Positions 35,813-46,160 of a stretch of 64,000 nt of DNA are shown piece by piece. This stretch comes from Tubiluchus corallicola. Lineage: Eukaryota > Priapulida > Priapulimorpha > Priapulimorphida > Tubiluchidae. The DNA lies in assembly GCA_030141605.1 (NCBI GenBank), contig JAQGDQ010000925.1:1-64000 (forward strand), given 5' to 3'. Below the pieces are notes generated by a model. That model ran no database searches. It was not told the DNA's origin and worked only from the letters and a program-made list of their open reading frames with translations. Made by a program: the position numbers and the translations under genes. How positions within the stretch are numbered: the first letter of the stretch is position 1; each line of letters opens with the position of its first letter.

Positions 35813-38542
35813 CCGTACACCACACAAGTCAGCAAGTACTTATAATTTTTTACAAGAATGTGACTTGTCAGACTAACCTGATAAGTAAAACTAATGTATG
35901 ACATTGCAATCGAGACACTTTTAGCTTTACCAGAACTTTGATAGCAAGTTAACAATGACCAACAACTGCATTTTTAGCAAACCGTTTCGTCAGTACTAGA
36001 GAAATAAATAGTTGCTTATGGAAACTGAAAATGGGTGGTTACTAATTATAACTTCGTAAACGTCAATTCCACAAATTATGAAAAAGATTAGTTTGTGTAT
36101 TATGGTATAAAACTTTATTTTATACTTCGGTACGCCATCTATTGAGGTTTGCAGTAATTGCACAGATAAACTTTATTTGTAGTGAGTTAACATACAGTAA
36201 TACATGTATTACTAATCATAGTATTTCCACGATGTGCAACAAATGCATTTTAGTTGAGAACTGATATATACCACAAGAATATATTTACATAGGTGGTTAG
36301 TTCAAATATACGAGTAATTTATTAAATAATACTTAAAATTTAATTACACAAAGCCCACAGAGTACGGAAGCGATACCAAAAACGATTATCAACGTGCATC
36401 ATCCTATTAGCCATAAAAAGTATGATTGCTCGATAACTGGTGTTTAATTCAAAAGTCCGAAATTAAAAATGATTCTAGTTACAACTCAATATACAATTAC
36501 ACGTGCAATCAATTAGCAAAACGTTTAGTAAACTTTATGTAGTTCTGCAACAATTTGAAGAGAATGCCACTGGATGAATAGCCTAATCTAAGTTTAGGAA
36601 ATATGTCGTTGTAAAATAGCATGTTTAGGATTGACATGTAATTCTTGAGTTATGTGTCGGTGATAATAGAGCTGGTCCAATAATAGTGTGCTGTGTGTGT
36701 TTGAATACTCAAAAAAATAATGGCTGGGACTTTCAGTCGAATTGTTGCAGTTTCATGAAACGTCGTCGATAATATTCCTGGAAAACAAATCACCTTTTAA
36801 TTGTGAAAAATTGGCAATGAATTTATTTGTTGAAATCTCGCTACTTTGATCATCATTATAATTGGGGCATACTGATTTACTACGAGCTCCTCATGGGTTA
36901 CACAATCTAATTTAAATCAAATCAAATGGAGAAAGGAAAGTCTGTCTGTTTTCAAATGGTAAATCATTCTAGGAAATATGATTTAATACAGGCAAAGATC
37001 CATTTTCTATGTAATTAGGCACTTCCCAGTTAGAAGTGTCAATGGTAGCCATTGAAAAAAAGAGGTTTAAACAAGTTTGCCTTACAGCATTGTCACAATA
37101 AACTACATCACTTCTAATAAGGGGTGGTGTATACTTTATTCCTTTCTTACCTAATAACCGTTTAGTAATTTTCCATCATGCTCTACAGGATATACTTGGA
37201 TCGCTAAGTGACGCATAAAGCATATTCTCGTGATTTCCTTTATCAGATCTACAAGCTTGGGTGTAAGAATGTCGTAATCTCTTATCATTAGACCAATCAG
37301 CCGAATTTTTGGTCCGGAGAGCTTTGTTGTATAACCAATTCACGTTTTTTTGAACAAAACGTTTTTAGTACACAGGGTTTTTATTGGGAAATATTATGGC
37401 AATTTCCCCGTTCGGTATTACACAGCGAATAACTATGTCAGCCTGACGTCATAATTTAACTGCCATTGCATACATGTGAATAATGTGAACTGTTTTAAAT
37501 AATAGCTTAAAAAATCAATATGTTGCATGAAAGTATAATTTTATTTCTTTTCCATTACATATTTCTTGCCTTTGTAAAACGAAATTTTAGGGCCTGTATC
37601 AGTGCCCAGGTGTATAGCCTATAGTAATTAGGGATTTCAGGAATTGTTTATTAATTTTTTATCAATAATTTCTTTGTTAATTTCTACAACCCATGACTGA
37701 ATGGTAAGGCCCACATACTTAATGTTCCACTAAAAATCCGACCTAACTTTATGCTGCTGACAAAGTGAGAATTAGTCAGGTCTGTTAAACGCCAAATGTT
37801 GATGAATTTGGGCCAAAATGCGAAATTTTACAAAAATGTCAAAAACGCTGGTAAAATGGTCCAAAGAATCATTCCTGAAAGCAGCTGTATCCAGTCAATC
37901 CCCTTTTCACGGCTAACAGACCGGACTAAAGAGGAATAAGCAGGAGCCACTAGACTAGACGGTGGCGACATCGTGTAGGGATAAACTCAAATTAAGAATA
38001 TTAAGCATTGCAAAATCCGAAACAGAATTCTAAAGAAGACAACGACGTGTACGCGCTATGTTTTGTATGCAGGTTTTTTGTGAGTTGCAAACTTTGTCTA
38101 TTGGGAGTGAGCATTCTCTACGAGAAAGCGAATTAGAATCGAATTTGGGACTTTCGATCTTGAATCAAGTCAAATTCAGCACTTTCGAATCTGAATGGAA
38201 TTTGAATTCAGTTTTAAATATTATCGAATTCTGAAAGATACTTCATACTGTTGTGCTCTCATGAGTACACTCATTGAAACCCCATATTTTTCCGGAAAAT
38301 ATTTGTCGATTAAGGATTTAAACTTTACTGTGGTTGGTGCGGCTAATCACCATGACAGACAGATTATTCATTTCATTCACAGCTCTCACAGAAAATGAAT
38401 ATTTACGAATGTCAAGATATAACTGCTCTTTAAACAGTTTTAAACTATGTCCTCTAGTTTTAGAATCAACAACTAAATTAGAGAATTTTTCGGGCAACAT
38501 GTTTTCTTTTCTAGTTAATATTTTATAAACTTGAATGAGATC
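35813..38542. other. Intergenic, nothing recognised
   Basis: About 2.7 kb of AT-rich sequence without a supported gene or repeat. Confidence 0.4.
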
Positions 38543-39326
38543 TCAACGGGGTCTTCTTAATTCAAGCGTGGTCAAACTACAATATTTCAATCTTTCCCAA
38601 TATGTCACATTTTTACAACATAATATTATTCTTGTAGCACGCCTTTGTACACCTTCCATAAGCAATATATCTTTCTGATAATGGGGATTACAAAGCTGTA
38701 CAAAGTATTTTAGATGAGCTCTAACCAAACCAATGTATAATTTCAATATAATTTCTTTATTTCCAGAAACGATGTGCCGCTTTATCATCCCGAAAATCTT
38801 GTTTCCTTTCTTAACAGAGGATACACATTGCTGGGAAAATGTCAAGTCTGATGCTATTATCGCACCAAGATCATTTTTACTATTTGTACTTTGAAGAGTT
38901 GATCCATTCATAACATAATGACTTTTAAGATTCCCAAAACCGCAATGCATTACCTCATGTTTATCAACATTAAATAACATTTGCCAGTCATTACTCCATC
39001 TACATATTTGTTCAATATCATGCTGTAAAACTAATGAATTCGTTGCAGAGTTAATTGGATTATACAATTTTGTATCATCTGCAAATTTTAAAATGTGAGT
39101 GGAAATATCATTATCTATACACACCATGGGCTTTAATATTTTTAAGCAGTCGATGAGGCACTTTATCAAAGTCCTTGGCAAAATCAAAATAAACGATATC
39201 AACAAAACTTCCTTGATTAAGCATAGAAGTGACATCATCGAAAAAACTCATCAGATTGGTCAAGCAAGAATATTGGAGAGTAGCTAAGGATCGAATCACT
39301 TGGCAGCAGAAGGTAAGTAGTGTCAT
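38543..39326 (-). pseudogene. Degenerate CR1/jockey-type LINE reverse transcriptase fragment
   Basis: The minus strand encodes RT blocks in two frames. The first (39326-39111) has FDDVTSMLNQGSFVDIVYFD and FDKVPHRLLKNIKAHGV. The second (39238-38543) has ILKFADDTKLYNPINS (the catalytic F-A-D-D box), WQMLFNVDKHEVMHCGFGN, DLGAIIASDLTFSQQC, GMIKRHIVSGNKEI and GVQRRATRIIL. Between the two frames about 40 residues normally present (the VPQGSVLGPLLF region) are missing, so the copy has an internal deletion and a frameshift. It is not functional. Confidence 0.85.
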
Positions 39327-40560
39327 ACCCCTCGACGAATAAACACATAATAATTATGGTGATTATCGAATCACCAATAAAAAGCAGTCTTGCAAATGTT
39401 AAGTATATTACTTGATTTTATTCTGCAATAAAAACACTTACTGGGTTTAAAAATTGTGCTCAGAAATCGCAGCAAAATTGTGCATGATGTTTTTAATGGT
39501 TTCAATGATAAAGAACGTATATGCATTTTGAAGTGCTGAATTATTCGAATCTATAAGTTTAGTTTTGAATCGTACGCTCACCCTTAATAACAACTGAGTG
39601 CATATGTAATAGTTTCTAGCTAAAGAAGTTACCAATACGCTAGTAAATCTTTAAAAAAATTACAAAGCTCAGGCGATCAATGATCCGTTTTCATAATCCA
39701 CTTTCATATATATAATATTTTTTGACATAAGCTAGCCAATATGACAAATGTCATAGTTAAAAAGCCAATTATTTTGAAAATACTAATAACAGTTAGTTGC
39801 TTAATTTACCTAATTACGCATGTTTTAGTTCTGAATAATTTGCGTGGTAGAGCTTTGATTTCTTTGTTTATCTTTTATCAAAAATATATGAAACGATTTT
39901 ATGAAAAATTGCAAAATGCATTAATGTCCAGAAACATTTTATCTGGTACCAACCAGTTTTTTAAATAAAACGATTTAAAACCATCCTATCTACACATGCT
40001 TCAATTTCAAATAAAGGTCTCCATGATCCCCCATCCATAATTTTATAAGTCATTTCTTATCTACTAAAAACAAATGACACCAATCACACCATACAATGTA
40101 AGTATATGGTTAGGAAAAAAACTTTTGTGACATCTATGCTCTAGATTTCTTTTTATCACATTATAAAATATTTTGCCCGTTAAACTCTGTTAAGCACTTT
40201 AACTAGTAAAGCAATTGCAACAGTTATTTTCGTTCCAAACTCACAAGTGAATCACAAGATTGTCAATGTGCTCGATTAGTGACTTCTGGTGATGAATCCG
40301 TCTGCTTCGTCACCACGAAGTTATTTGTTCCGTCTCTGTTTTTCACTTTGCTTTACTGTGATACAATACTATAAGATGGGAGTGAAGTCCTCCCAAAATT
40401 TCGTTGTGTATTAGAGCAACTGGAAATGGTAAGTTCTTTGAACTTCTTTTAGTAAATTGGCAGTGCTTTATTATTCTAGAGCTTATGTCTTTTCGAAAGA
40501 TTATTTGGCCCTAGAGATAAAATTCATGATTTTATTTTCATCAAAAATTTTCACGAAGTA
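39327..40560. other. Intergenic, nothing recognised
   Basis: AT-rich. A donor-like AAATG|GTAAGT occurs at 40432-40440 on the plus strand without an evident coding exon. Confidence 0.4.
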
Positions 40561-40568
40561 CTGTATCG

Positions 40569-40602
40569 GAACGCCGGAAGTAGCTACTGCGCATGCCCAA
40601 TA
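40569..40602 (+). promoter_or_regulatory. Compact promoter: ETS, NRF-1-like and CCAAT sites
   Basis: Within 34 bases lie GCCGGAAGT (ETS/GABP consensus), TGCGCATGCC (NRF-1-type) and GCCCAAT (CCAAT/NF-Y). This set is typical of TATA-less housekeeping and cell-cycle promoters in animals. It sits about 100 bases upstream of the ATG of the KEN-box gene. Confidence 0.5.
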
Positions 40603-40692
40603 GAGAACTGCGACCGTTGAAAATCTCAAATTGAAAAGGATTGAATGAGTTTTGCATCTTTCAAGAGGTTTTGTCATAGCTGTTTTGTAAAT

Positions 40693-40700
40693 TCACGATG
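40693..40700 (+). CDS. Candidate 8-base first coding exon of the KEN-box gene
   Basis: The short coding part ATGGACAG is followed by a donor (GTATAATTT). It leaves two bases (phase 2), exactly what the exon at 41735 needs. Joined, they give ATG GAC AGG ACA, a protein starting MDRTKSLSESGLLEIE. Support comes from the phase fit and from the promoter just upstream. It is weakened by the small size and the non-ideal donor. Confidence 0.4.
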
Positions 40701-40842
40701 GACAGGTATAATTTTATGGTCACATATAGTAGCTTCTGTTTAGTATTGTTTTAGTACTTAAGTTTAGCATGGTCATTAAACTAGACATAGCTAATTGCAG
40801 TGTTATTTAATGTTGACAAATACTGTCGTGGTATCAGGTAAT

Positions 40843-41020
40843 GCATTGCGGCTTTGGGAATCTTAAAACAAATTATGTTATGAATGGATCAACTCTTCAG
40901 AGTCTGCAGAATAGTAAATAAGTAGTAGATAGTAATACTATTAGTAAATAGTAAATCTTGGGGATGATAAAGAGGCATACTGTTTCTGAATATAATAAAG
41001 AAATCATTTTCAGGAATTCA
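40843..41020 (+). pseudogene. Short LINE RT fragment, same family as 38543-39326
   Basis: The plus strand reads MHCGFGNLKTNYVMNGSTLQ near 40843, then, after a rearranged patch, MIKRHTVSEYNKEIIF near 40965. Both blocks match the LINE copy at 38.5-39.3 kb but on the opposite strand. Confidence 0.7.
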
Positions 41021-41109
41021 TGACCTAGTTGTTTGAAAACCAGTGGTCAGTTTTCAAGATATCAGGCTGCTAATGATTTAATATGTTGTGTCTCAACCTC
41101 TGCTCATGT

Positions 41110-41465
41110 TTCTTCAGTATTAGAACTCACAGGTTTCTCTAGATCAGATGGCGAATGCCTGATAGCATGACTTTGATCCATATTTGACTGGCTTATCTAG
41201 TTATGCTGATTATTCAGCTCAATTATCCGAAAACAGAAAATTTACAAAATACAACAGTCTTTTGCCAAATTTCAATTTTGTACCAGTTCCCATTAAAACT
41301 TTTGGCTCTATTAGCACAGAAGGAAAAAAATTTCTTAGTACTTTAGGCAAACAAATTCAATGTGAGACAGGGTAGACTAGGTCTACAGGTTTTTTATTCC
41401 AGTGCTTATCTGTTGCTTTACAAAGAGGTACCGACAAACTACACGACAATAGCACTACCTATACT
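41110..41465 (+). pseudogene. Degenerate retrotransposon ORF C-terminus (second LINE family)
   Basis: Translated pieces RSDGECLIA, ENRKFTKYNSLLPNFNFVPV, IKTFGSISTEGKKFLSTLG and GFLFQCLSVALQRG follow the order of the C-terminal tail seen in many animal non-LTR RT proteins (…DGxTLxPW…KYxxLxxxYxFxPVAVETFG…FLxQRLSxAIQRGN). Stops near 41168-41200 and a frameshift near 41370 show decay. Confidence 0.6.
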
Positions 41466-41734
41466 AATTAATAATATAATATTCTTTATGTAAAGTCAGC
41501 TTTTAGATAAACGGTCTGTAGTTTTACACATGGAAAATAGAAATGCAAACAGTGCAAAATCTGTCGAACATTTCTGCCGGATCCAAATTCATTAAAATTA
41601 CCGGATCTGAATTGGACTCGGATCTGGTGCATCCCTAATTTAATATAATTGTTTGTGCACTTTTTATTACATTATTTTGATTTTCTGAATTGACTCTAAC
41701 TCCCAGATGATAATAAATTTCCATTTTTCTTTAG

Positions 41735-41990
41735 GACAAAATCATTAAGTGAAAGTGGACTCCTCGAAATTGAAAACCCCAAACCGGTTTGTGTGACCTT
41801 GCAAGAGCATTCACAACTGCGGACGTCACCATATCCGAAACCTGTGTCTTACTTTGCAAGTGCAGAACTGACATCTAGTGAAAAATCAGAAAAGAAACAT
41901 AAAAGTTCCACACGTTCTGTTCTGAAATGTTCGAACAAGGAGAATATTCAGAAAGGAAGTTTTCACTCTCCTTTTACAAAGCTACCAAAG
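41735..41990 (+). CDS. Internal exon of an unidentified Ser-rich protein with a KEN box
   Basis: Acceptor CCATTTTTCTTTAG at 41734 and donor CCAAAG|GTATGT at 41990. The exon is 256 bases, entering after two bases of a codon and leaving in phase 0. It encodes a hydrophilic, Ser/Lys-rich, disordered-looking segment with proline-directed sites (TSPYPKPV, HSPFTKLP) and the degron NKENIQ. KEN is at residues 71-73 if the 8-base exon is the start. KEN boxes with nearby S/T-P sites are typical of proteins destroyed by APC/C at mitotic exit. The family was not recognised. Further exons must exist to the right. Confidence 0.55.
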
Positions 41991-41999
41991 GTATGTTTG

Positions 42000-43183
42000 C
42001 ATTAAGTTGCAATTCAGGCCAACAACAATAATACTTCTGTTTCTGCCCAACCGTCTAGGTATTAATTTATAAAACACCCGACTGGGAATTTTATAATATT
42101 TTTTGTATGTTCATATACTTACCTGATGCAGTCACATAAAAACGTATTTTTTAATTTAAAATGTTAAACTCAATAATTATTATAATATCGTTGTTTTGGC
42201 GAGGATGCACTCTTGGCCAGGAATGTCGTTTTGTGTGATGCTGATTATCGTATTAGAGGCTAAAAAGTATCGCATTTTTGTGCCAAATCAGCGTATTAAC
42301 CGAGTAGTGTTGCCGCCTATACCTTAATTATCAGAACAAATTTTTTGTGGCAGGCCTCATCAGGGATTCGAAGACCCGCCGTTAATTTACTGGTGGAATT
42401 GAGTAAAATGTGAGTTGAGTGATATTTATATGCACAGAAATGGTGCTGACAAGACTGGCATAGCAGTGTGCCTAGTATTTGCTGGATTGCCGTGTTTACC
42501 TATCTTGAGACAGATTTAGAACTTTATGTGGGAATTCTGTCTGTTTTATATATATATATATATATGTGTGTGTATGTCTGTATATACAGTTGACAGGAAT
42601 CTGGTTGACTTCAAATTTTAACTTATAGTCTTATAGCATATTTCTACTCTTGACAGACCCTATATAATAAGACTATAATTTAAGATAAAAAATTTGAAGT
42701 TAACCAGATTCGTTCCAACTGTATTATGCAATTAAGTGTAATACAACCAGTGTAGTGTATTTTCTTCTCAAGCAATTTAAATTTTACTTTAGATAAAATT
42801 AAACTGCATGATGAAGTTAATCTAGAGTTTAGAATTGGTAATTAATATTTCTTAGTGTTTACATGAAATTTAGATGAAAGTTACATGAAAACTTTCTCTT
42901 TTGCTAAAACCTGTTAAAAGGCAAAGTTGGTGAATTTCTAGTGCAGCTTGAAATTTTATTCACTTACGTAGACCATCTGTAGTGTGTGCATCATTTCATG
43001 AATAAGCATAGTAACAATTATTTTTGTGTTACTGATTGTGTAACCCTTCCCTGACAAAGTAGTAGTTTTACAAAAAAAATTGTAATATGTGGCACTTTTG
43101 AGTGGAGTGTTAATTTATAGAAAAAATTTTCACATTAGGTCACAAATAGGAGGGTATGACTGAAATCTATAAACTTGCATTAG
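42000..43183. other. Non-coding, probable intron of the KEN-box gene
   Basis: No coding exon seen. It contains the palindromic element at 42587-42721 and a TA run at 42548-42565. Confidence 0.35.
42587..42721. mobile_element. Tc1/mariner-type MITE (135 bp) with TA target duplication
   Basis: The element begins CAGTTGACAGGAATCTGGTT and ends with the near reverse complement (AACCAGATTCGTTCCAACTG). The inverted arms extend about 45-50 bases through ACTTCAAATTTT. TA dinucleotides flank it exactly at 42585-42586 and 42722-42723, the target-site duplication of Tc1/mariner elements. Confidence 0.75.
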
Positions 43184-43366
43184 GGTAACTGGACAAGATC
43201 CGAGGAACTCGCTAAAATGCGAGACCACAAAAGACTGCAAATCATGATTTGTGGTCATACTCTGAAATCCTTTGAACACAGGAGATCACTATTAAACTGT
43301 ACAAGTGCAAAAACTGTAGCTCAGTATGTTTATCATATGTTTTTCCTGTTAATTTATTTACATTGA
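43184..43366 (+). CDS. Candidate next exon of the KEN-box gene (uncertain)
   Basis: AG at 43182-43183 (TTGCATTAG) opens a phase-0 frame that fits the exit phase of the exon ending at 41990. It begins GNWTRSEELAKMRDHKRLQI, a charged helix-like segment, and stays open to a TGA at 43364. No good donor was found, so it would either be a last exon of 60 codons or end at a non-obvious donor. Polypyrimidine support is weak. Confidence 0.25.
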   Translation, partial: GNWTRSEELAKMRDHKRLQIMICGHTLKSFEHRRSLLNCTSAKTVAQYVYHMFFLLIYLH

Positions 43367-44190
43367 GAGGAAGTAAAGAACAGTCACAAATTGGTCAGTC
43401 ACCTGTCTAAAAAATTAATGCTTTCATCTTTCTTAGTGACACTTTTTTATAGTTTCAGGATCTAACTTGGTAATAAATCCCTGATGCAAACTTATAGACG
43501 TGACTAAATACATTTAAACTGTCACATAAGACAGTTCAAGCATTTAGAAAGACACCTTTGTGAAAGTGACATCATTGATCAAGATTTTCATTATATTTAG
43601 ATTTTCATTATTTTTATATTTATATATACATTTCTATAATGTAGGCTTGTTGCAACTAATTTTTGTGAACTGATCAATTTTTACAGACTTTTGCATAAAA
43701 AAGTTAAAAAACAAAGTGTGACTAAAACATTTACTTATGGCTTTTATTCTGCAAAACAAATCTTATGATATTTGCAAACACGCATATGCATCTGTGATAC
43801 CTGTGCTAATTTCATGTTAACACAATAAGTGTTGGTTTGTAACTAAATATCTACCATTAATGCAACACTGTACCAGCATCCACCCTGTACATAACCAATC
43901 TCTAAGATGATCCAGCTTAAACTATGCAACATAAATCTGGAAAACTGTTGTGAAATGTAAAATCATCTGTTACAGGTAGATAATTTAAAATGTTTCTTTT
44001 CTAATGCATCAATTATTAGTATTAGCCACTGCATTGAAACTGCATAATATCCACTTATGTAACAAGACTCATGTATAACATATGTTCAATAATACTCAAA
44101 ATTTGAAAATAAGGAGAAAAATAAAATAGGCAGCAACACATTTGTTCGAAGTTCATAATGCTTACATGCACATCTGCACTTTGAGTATCA
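43367..44190 (-). other. 3' flank of the clusterin-like gene
   Basis: AT-rich, no coding. A minus-strand AATAAA (TTTATT on plus) at 43743-43748 is a candidate poly(A) signal, which would give a 3' UTR of roughly 430 bases. Confidence 0.35.
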
Positions 44191-46047
44191 TCAATTAATG
44201 CTTCTCTTCAAAGCTTCCATAACTCCGAGGAGAATTGCTTCAGAAGTTTCCTTGAATGATTTCTCTGTCACTCCAAATTCAGCTGTATATTGTATTGGTG
44301 TATCGCCAACAGTCACGTCAAAGGTAGCCGGATAAATGTTGTTGCGAAGTTCGCGCATTCTGTCTACATCAATCTTGTTGAACGATACCTGCAGCTTGTT
44401 AGGGTTCAAATATGTAACCCACTTATTTTGATCCGTGACATTCTTGTATGCATCCTGCGCTTTAACAAGTTCAGGACAGTAATGGTTTATGCTAACAGAA
44501 ATTATTTCTTTCTCGCAAGGACAATATTTCATGTAGAAGAGGCATGCAACATCTCTAGTAGCTTCATTTTCTACTAGGTGACACTCTGGTTCTTGTTGTG
44601 GAATTTGTGTAATCTCTGGAGCTGAATAGATTCGTGGATGGATGGCAGATCGTTTCAGGCGTCCACGTGCTCCAAACCAAGCAATGTTTCCGGGTCCTCG
44701 TCTATCAGGAAGTCTCTCGATTTTAACAGTCCATTCATATGCTTTGTTGTAAGCCTCCTGGAACTTGCTTTCGGACATTTTCTTCATTTTTGCTGCTGCA
44801 TGTTTGTCATTTGCCATCAAGTATGCTCTAGTATCTTCTCTGGTGGGAATGTTCGTTTCTAAATCAAGCCGTGACAGTGATCTCTTTTTTCGTTGGTGCG
44901 GGAACAATCTGTCAAATAGAGGAAACTCTCCCTTGTCTCCGCTGTGTGATTCCTGAGAAAAACTGTTTTTAATTCTGCCAAATAGCCCGGCAAAAGAGTT
45001 TTCAACTTTGTCAATAAGTTCATGCATCATTTTATTGGCTTCTGTCATTGCTTCTTCTACTTTTGACTCCATATCACCTAGAAAGCCATTAGTTGCATTT
45101 TTAACAATGTGAATTACAGTGCCATTTTCAAATGTCTTCTTGAATTCTGCCTCGAAAAAACTGGTAAAATTGTCCTTGAAGAAAATCTTCACCTCCATAA
45201 AAATGTCTCCAGCATGATCAATTGTTTCGTTTAGAAATTCACTCATATCGTCATCCATAAACGTTGGCATGGTATTTAAAAAGAAATCTCTAATATTATT
45301 GACAGGAGCACTTTCAGCTGCTTCATCGAAAAAATCTGCTAAGTCTTCGCTGGCGAAATTAGGAATGTCATCTCGAAAAAACTTAACAAAATGGTTTTCG
45401 AAAAAGTCTGGAACGTGATGTCCAAAGAAATCATGAAAATCATTCCTGAACCAATTTGTTGCTTCATCAAAGAAAACACCCATAGAGTGATCAATGTTGT
45501 CTCCAAAGCGTTGTCCGCAAGAATTCATGTGTCGCTTACAAGCAAACTCTGCAATGTTAGTACATGTACTCGTCCACAATATTTCCATGGGACATTCACG
45601 TCTATAATATCTACAAAGGTTTTCCAAGTCCCTAGAAGAAGTTACTCCTCTGAAATCATCACAGGTTGGTTCAGAGAGAGGAAGTCGATCCAGTTCACAC
45701 TTGGCAGTTTTTTGACTGCAAAGTTGTCGTGCACAGGGTAAGCAGTCCTTTAACCAGCGCTCTTCGTTTCTTCCCCGTATCTGTTCCGTGGCGTAATGTG
45801 TTACATTCTTGCAGATTCTCCCCTGCTCCTCCATGTTCTCTCTGGCTTCAATCATTTGCCTTTTGGCAGCTAAATACATGAGCTTTAATAGCTTTGTTCC
45901 TGCTCGAGAAAGTCCCGATACCATCTCTTGGGGGAGTAAATCGTTGCTGTCCACTGCTGCAACTGAATCATCTGATTTAGGCATTGCATTTGTCACCTGG
46001 CCTAGCAATGAAATTGCCACAAAAAGAAAGATCAATCTGATCTGCAT
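44191..46047 (-). CDS. Clusterin-like secreted glycoprotein, single coding exon
   Basis: 618 codons, ATG at 46047, TGA at 44191-44193. Residues 1-21 form a signal peptide (core LIFLFVAISLLG). An N-terminal cysteine cluster C79-x22-C102-x2-C105-x4-C110-x6-C117 and a C-terminal one C489-x12-C502-x6-C509-x1-C511-x12-C524 mirror the antiparallel five-disulfide clusters of vertebrate clusterin (CLFYMKYCPCEKEIISV against the family's CLxMKxxCxxCxEILSV). A clusterin-type tail follows (FDVTVGDTPIQYTAEFGV, then helix). Furin sites RKKR389|S and RLKR466|S correspond to alpha/beta chain cleavage. Six NxT sequons lie at 81, 273, 293, 308, 317 and 536. Known role of the family: extracellular chaperone. 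Odd: six extra cysteines at 129-177, an octad-repeat segment at 197-276, greater length than vertebrate clusterin (about 450 aa) and no intron. Confidence 0.85.
   Translation of the reverse strand: MQIRLIFLFVAISLLGQVTNAMPKSDDSVAAVDSNDLLPQEMVSGLSRAGTKLLKLMYLAAKRQMIEARENMEEQGRICKNVTHYATEQIRGRNEERWLKDCLPCARQLCSQKTAKCELDRLPLSEPTCDDFRGVTSSRDLENLCRYYRRECPMEILWTSTCTNIAEFACKRHMNSCGQRFGDNIDHSMGVFFDEATNWFRNDFHDFFGHHVPDFFENHFVKFFRDDIPNFASEDLADFFDEAAESAPVNNIRDFFLNTMPTFMDDDMSEFLNETIDHAGDIFMEVKIFFKDNFTSFFEAEFKKTFENGTVIHIVKNATNGFLGDMESKVEEAMTEANKMMHELIDKVENSFAGLFGRIKNSFSQESHSGDKGEFPLFDRLFPHQRKKRSLSRLDLETNIPTREDTRAYLMANDKHAAAKMKKMSESKFQEAYNKAYEWTVKIERLPDRRGPGNIAWFGARGRLKRSAIHPRIYSAPEITQIPQQEPECHLVENEATRDVACLFYMKYCPCEKEIISVSINHYCPELVKAQDAYKNVTDQNKWVTYLNPNKLQVSFNKIDVDRMRELRNNIYPATFDVTVGDTPIQYTAEFGVTEKSFKETSEAILLGVMEALKRSIN
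45220..45459 (-). repeat. Ten octapeptide repeats inside the clusterin-like CDS
   Basis: Residues 197-276 divide into ten consecutive 8-residue units. Units 205-212 and 213-220 read HDFFGHHV and PDFFENHF; unit 253-260 reads RDFFLNTM. Phe falls at position 3 of eight units (W in one), often with Phe at position 4. Acidic residues sit at 2 and 5-7 and a hydrophobic residue at 8. Only unit 245-252 lacks the Phe. At DNA level this is a diverged 24-bp periodicity. Confidence 0.75.
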
Positions 46048-46152
46048 TTTTTCTCAGTTTGGTTGCTTAATAATCCAACTTGAGCTTGGTGAAACTGGAA
46101 AATATGTATGTGTATATGTATCTCAAAAATTCCTATTACACTTTGTTGCACT

Positions 46153-46160
46153 TTCTGGAA
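46153..46160 (-). promoter_or_regulatory. Heat-shock-element-like site upstream of the clusterin-like gene
   Basis: On the minus strand the sequence TTCCAGAAAGTGC contains TTCnnGAA, the inverted HSF pentamer pair, about 106 bases before the ATG. Vertebrate clusterin promoters carry an HSF-binding element of very similar sequence (from memory). No third pentamer in perfect register is seen. Confidence 0.4.
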
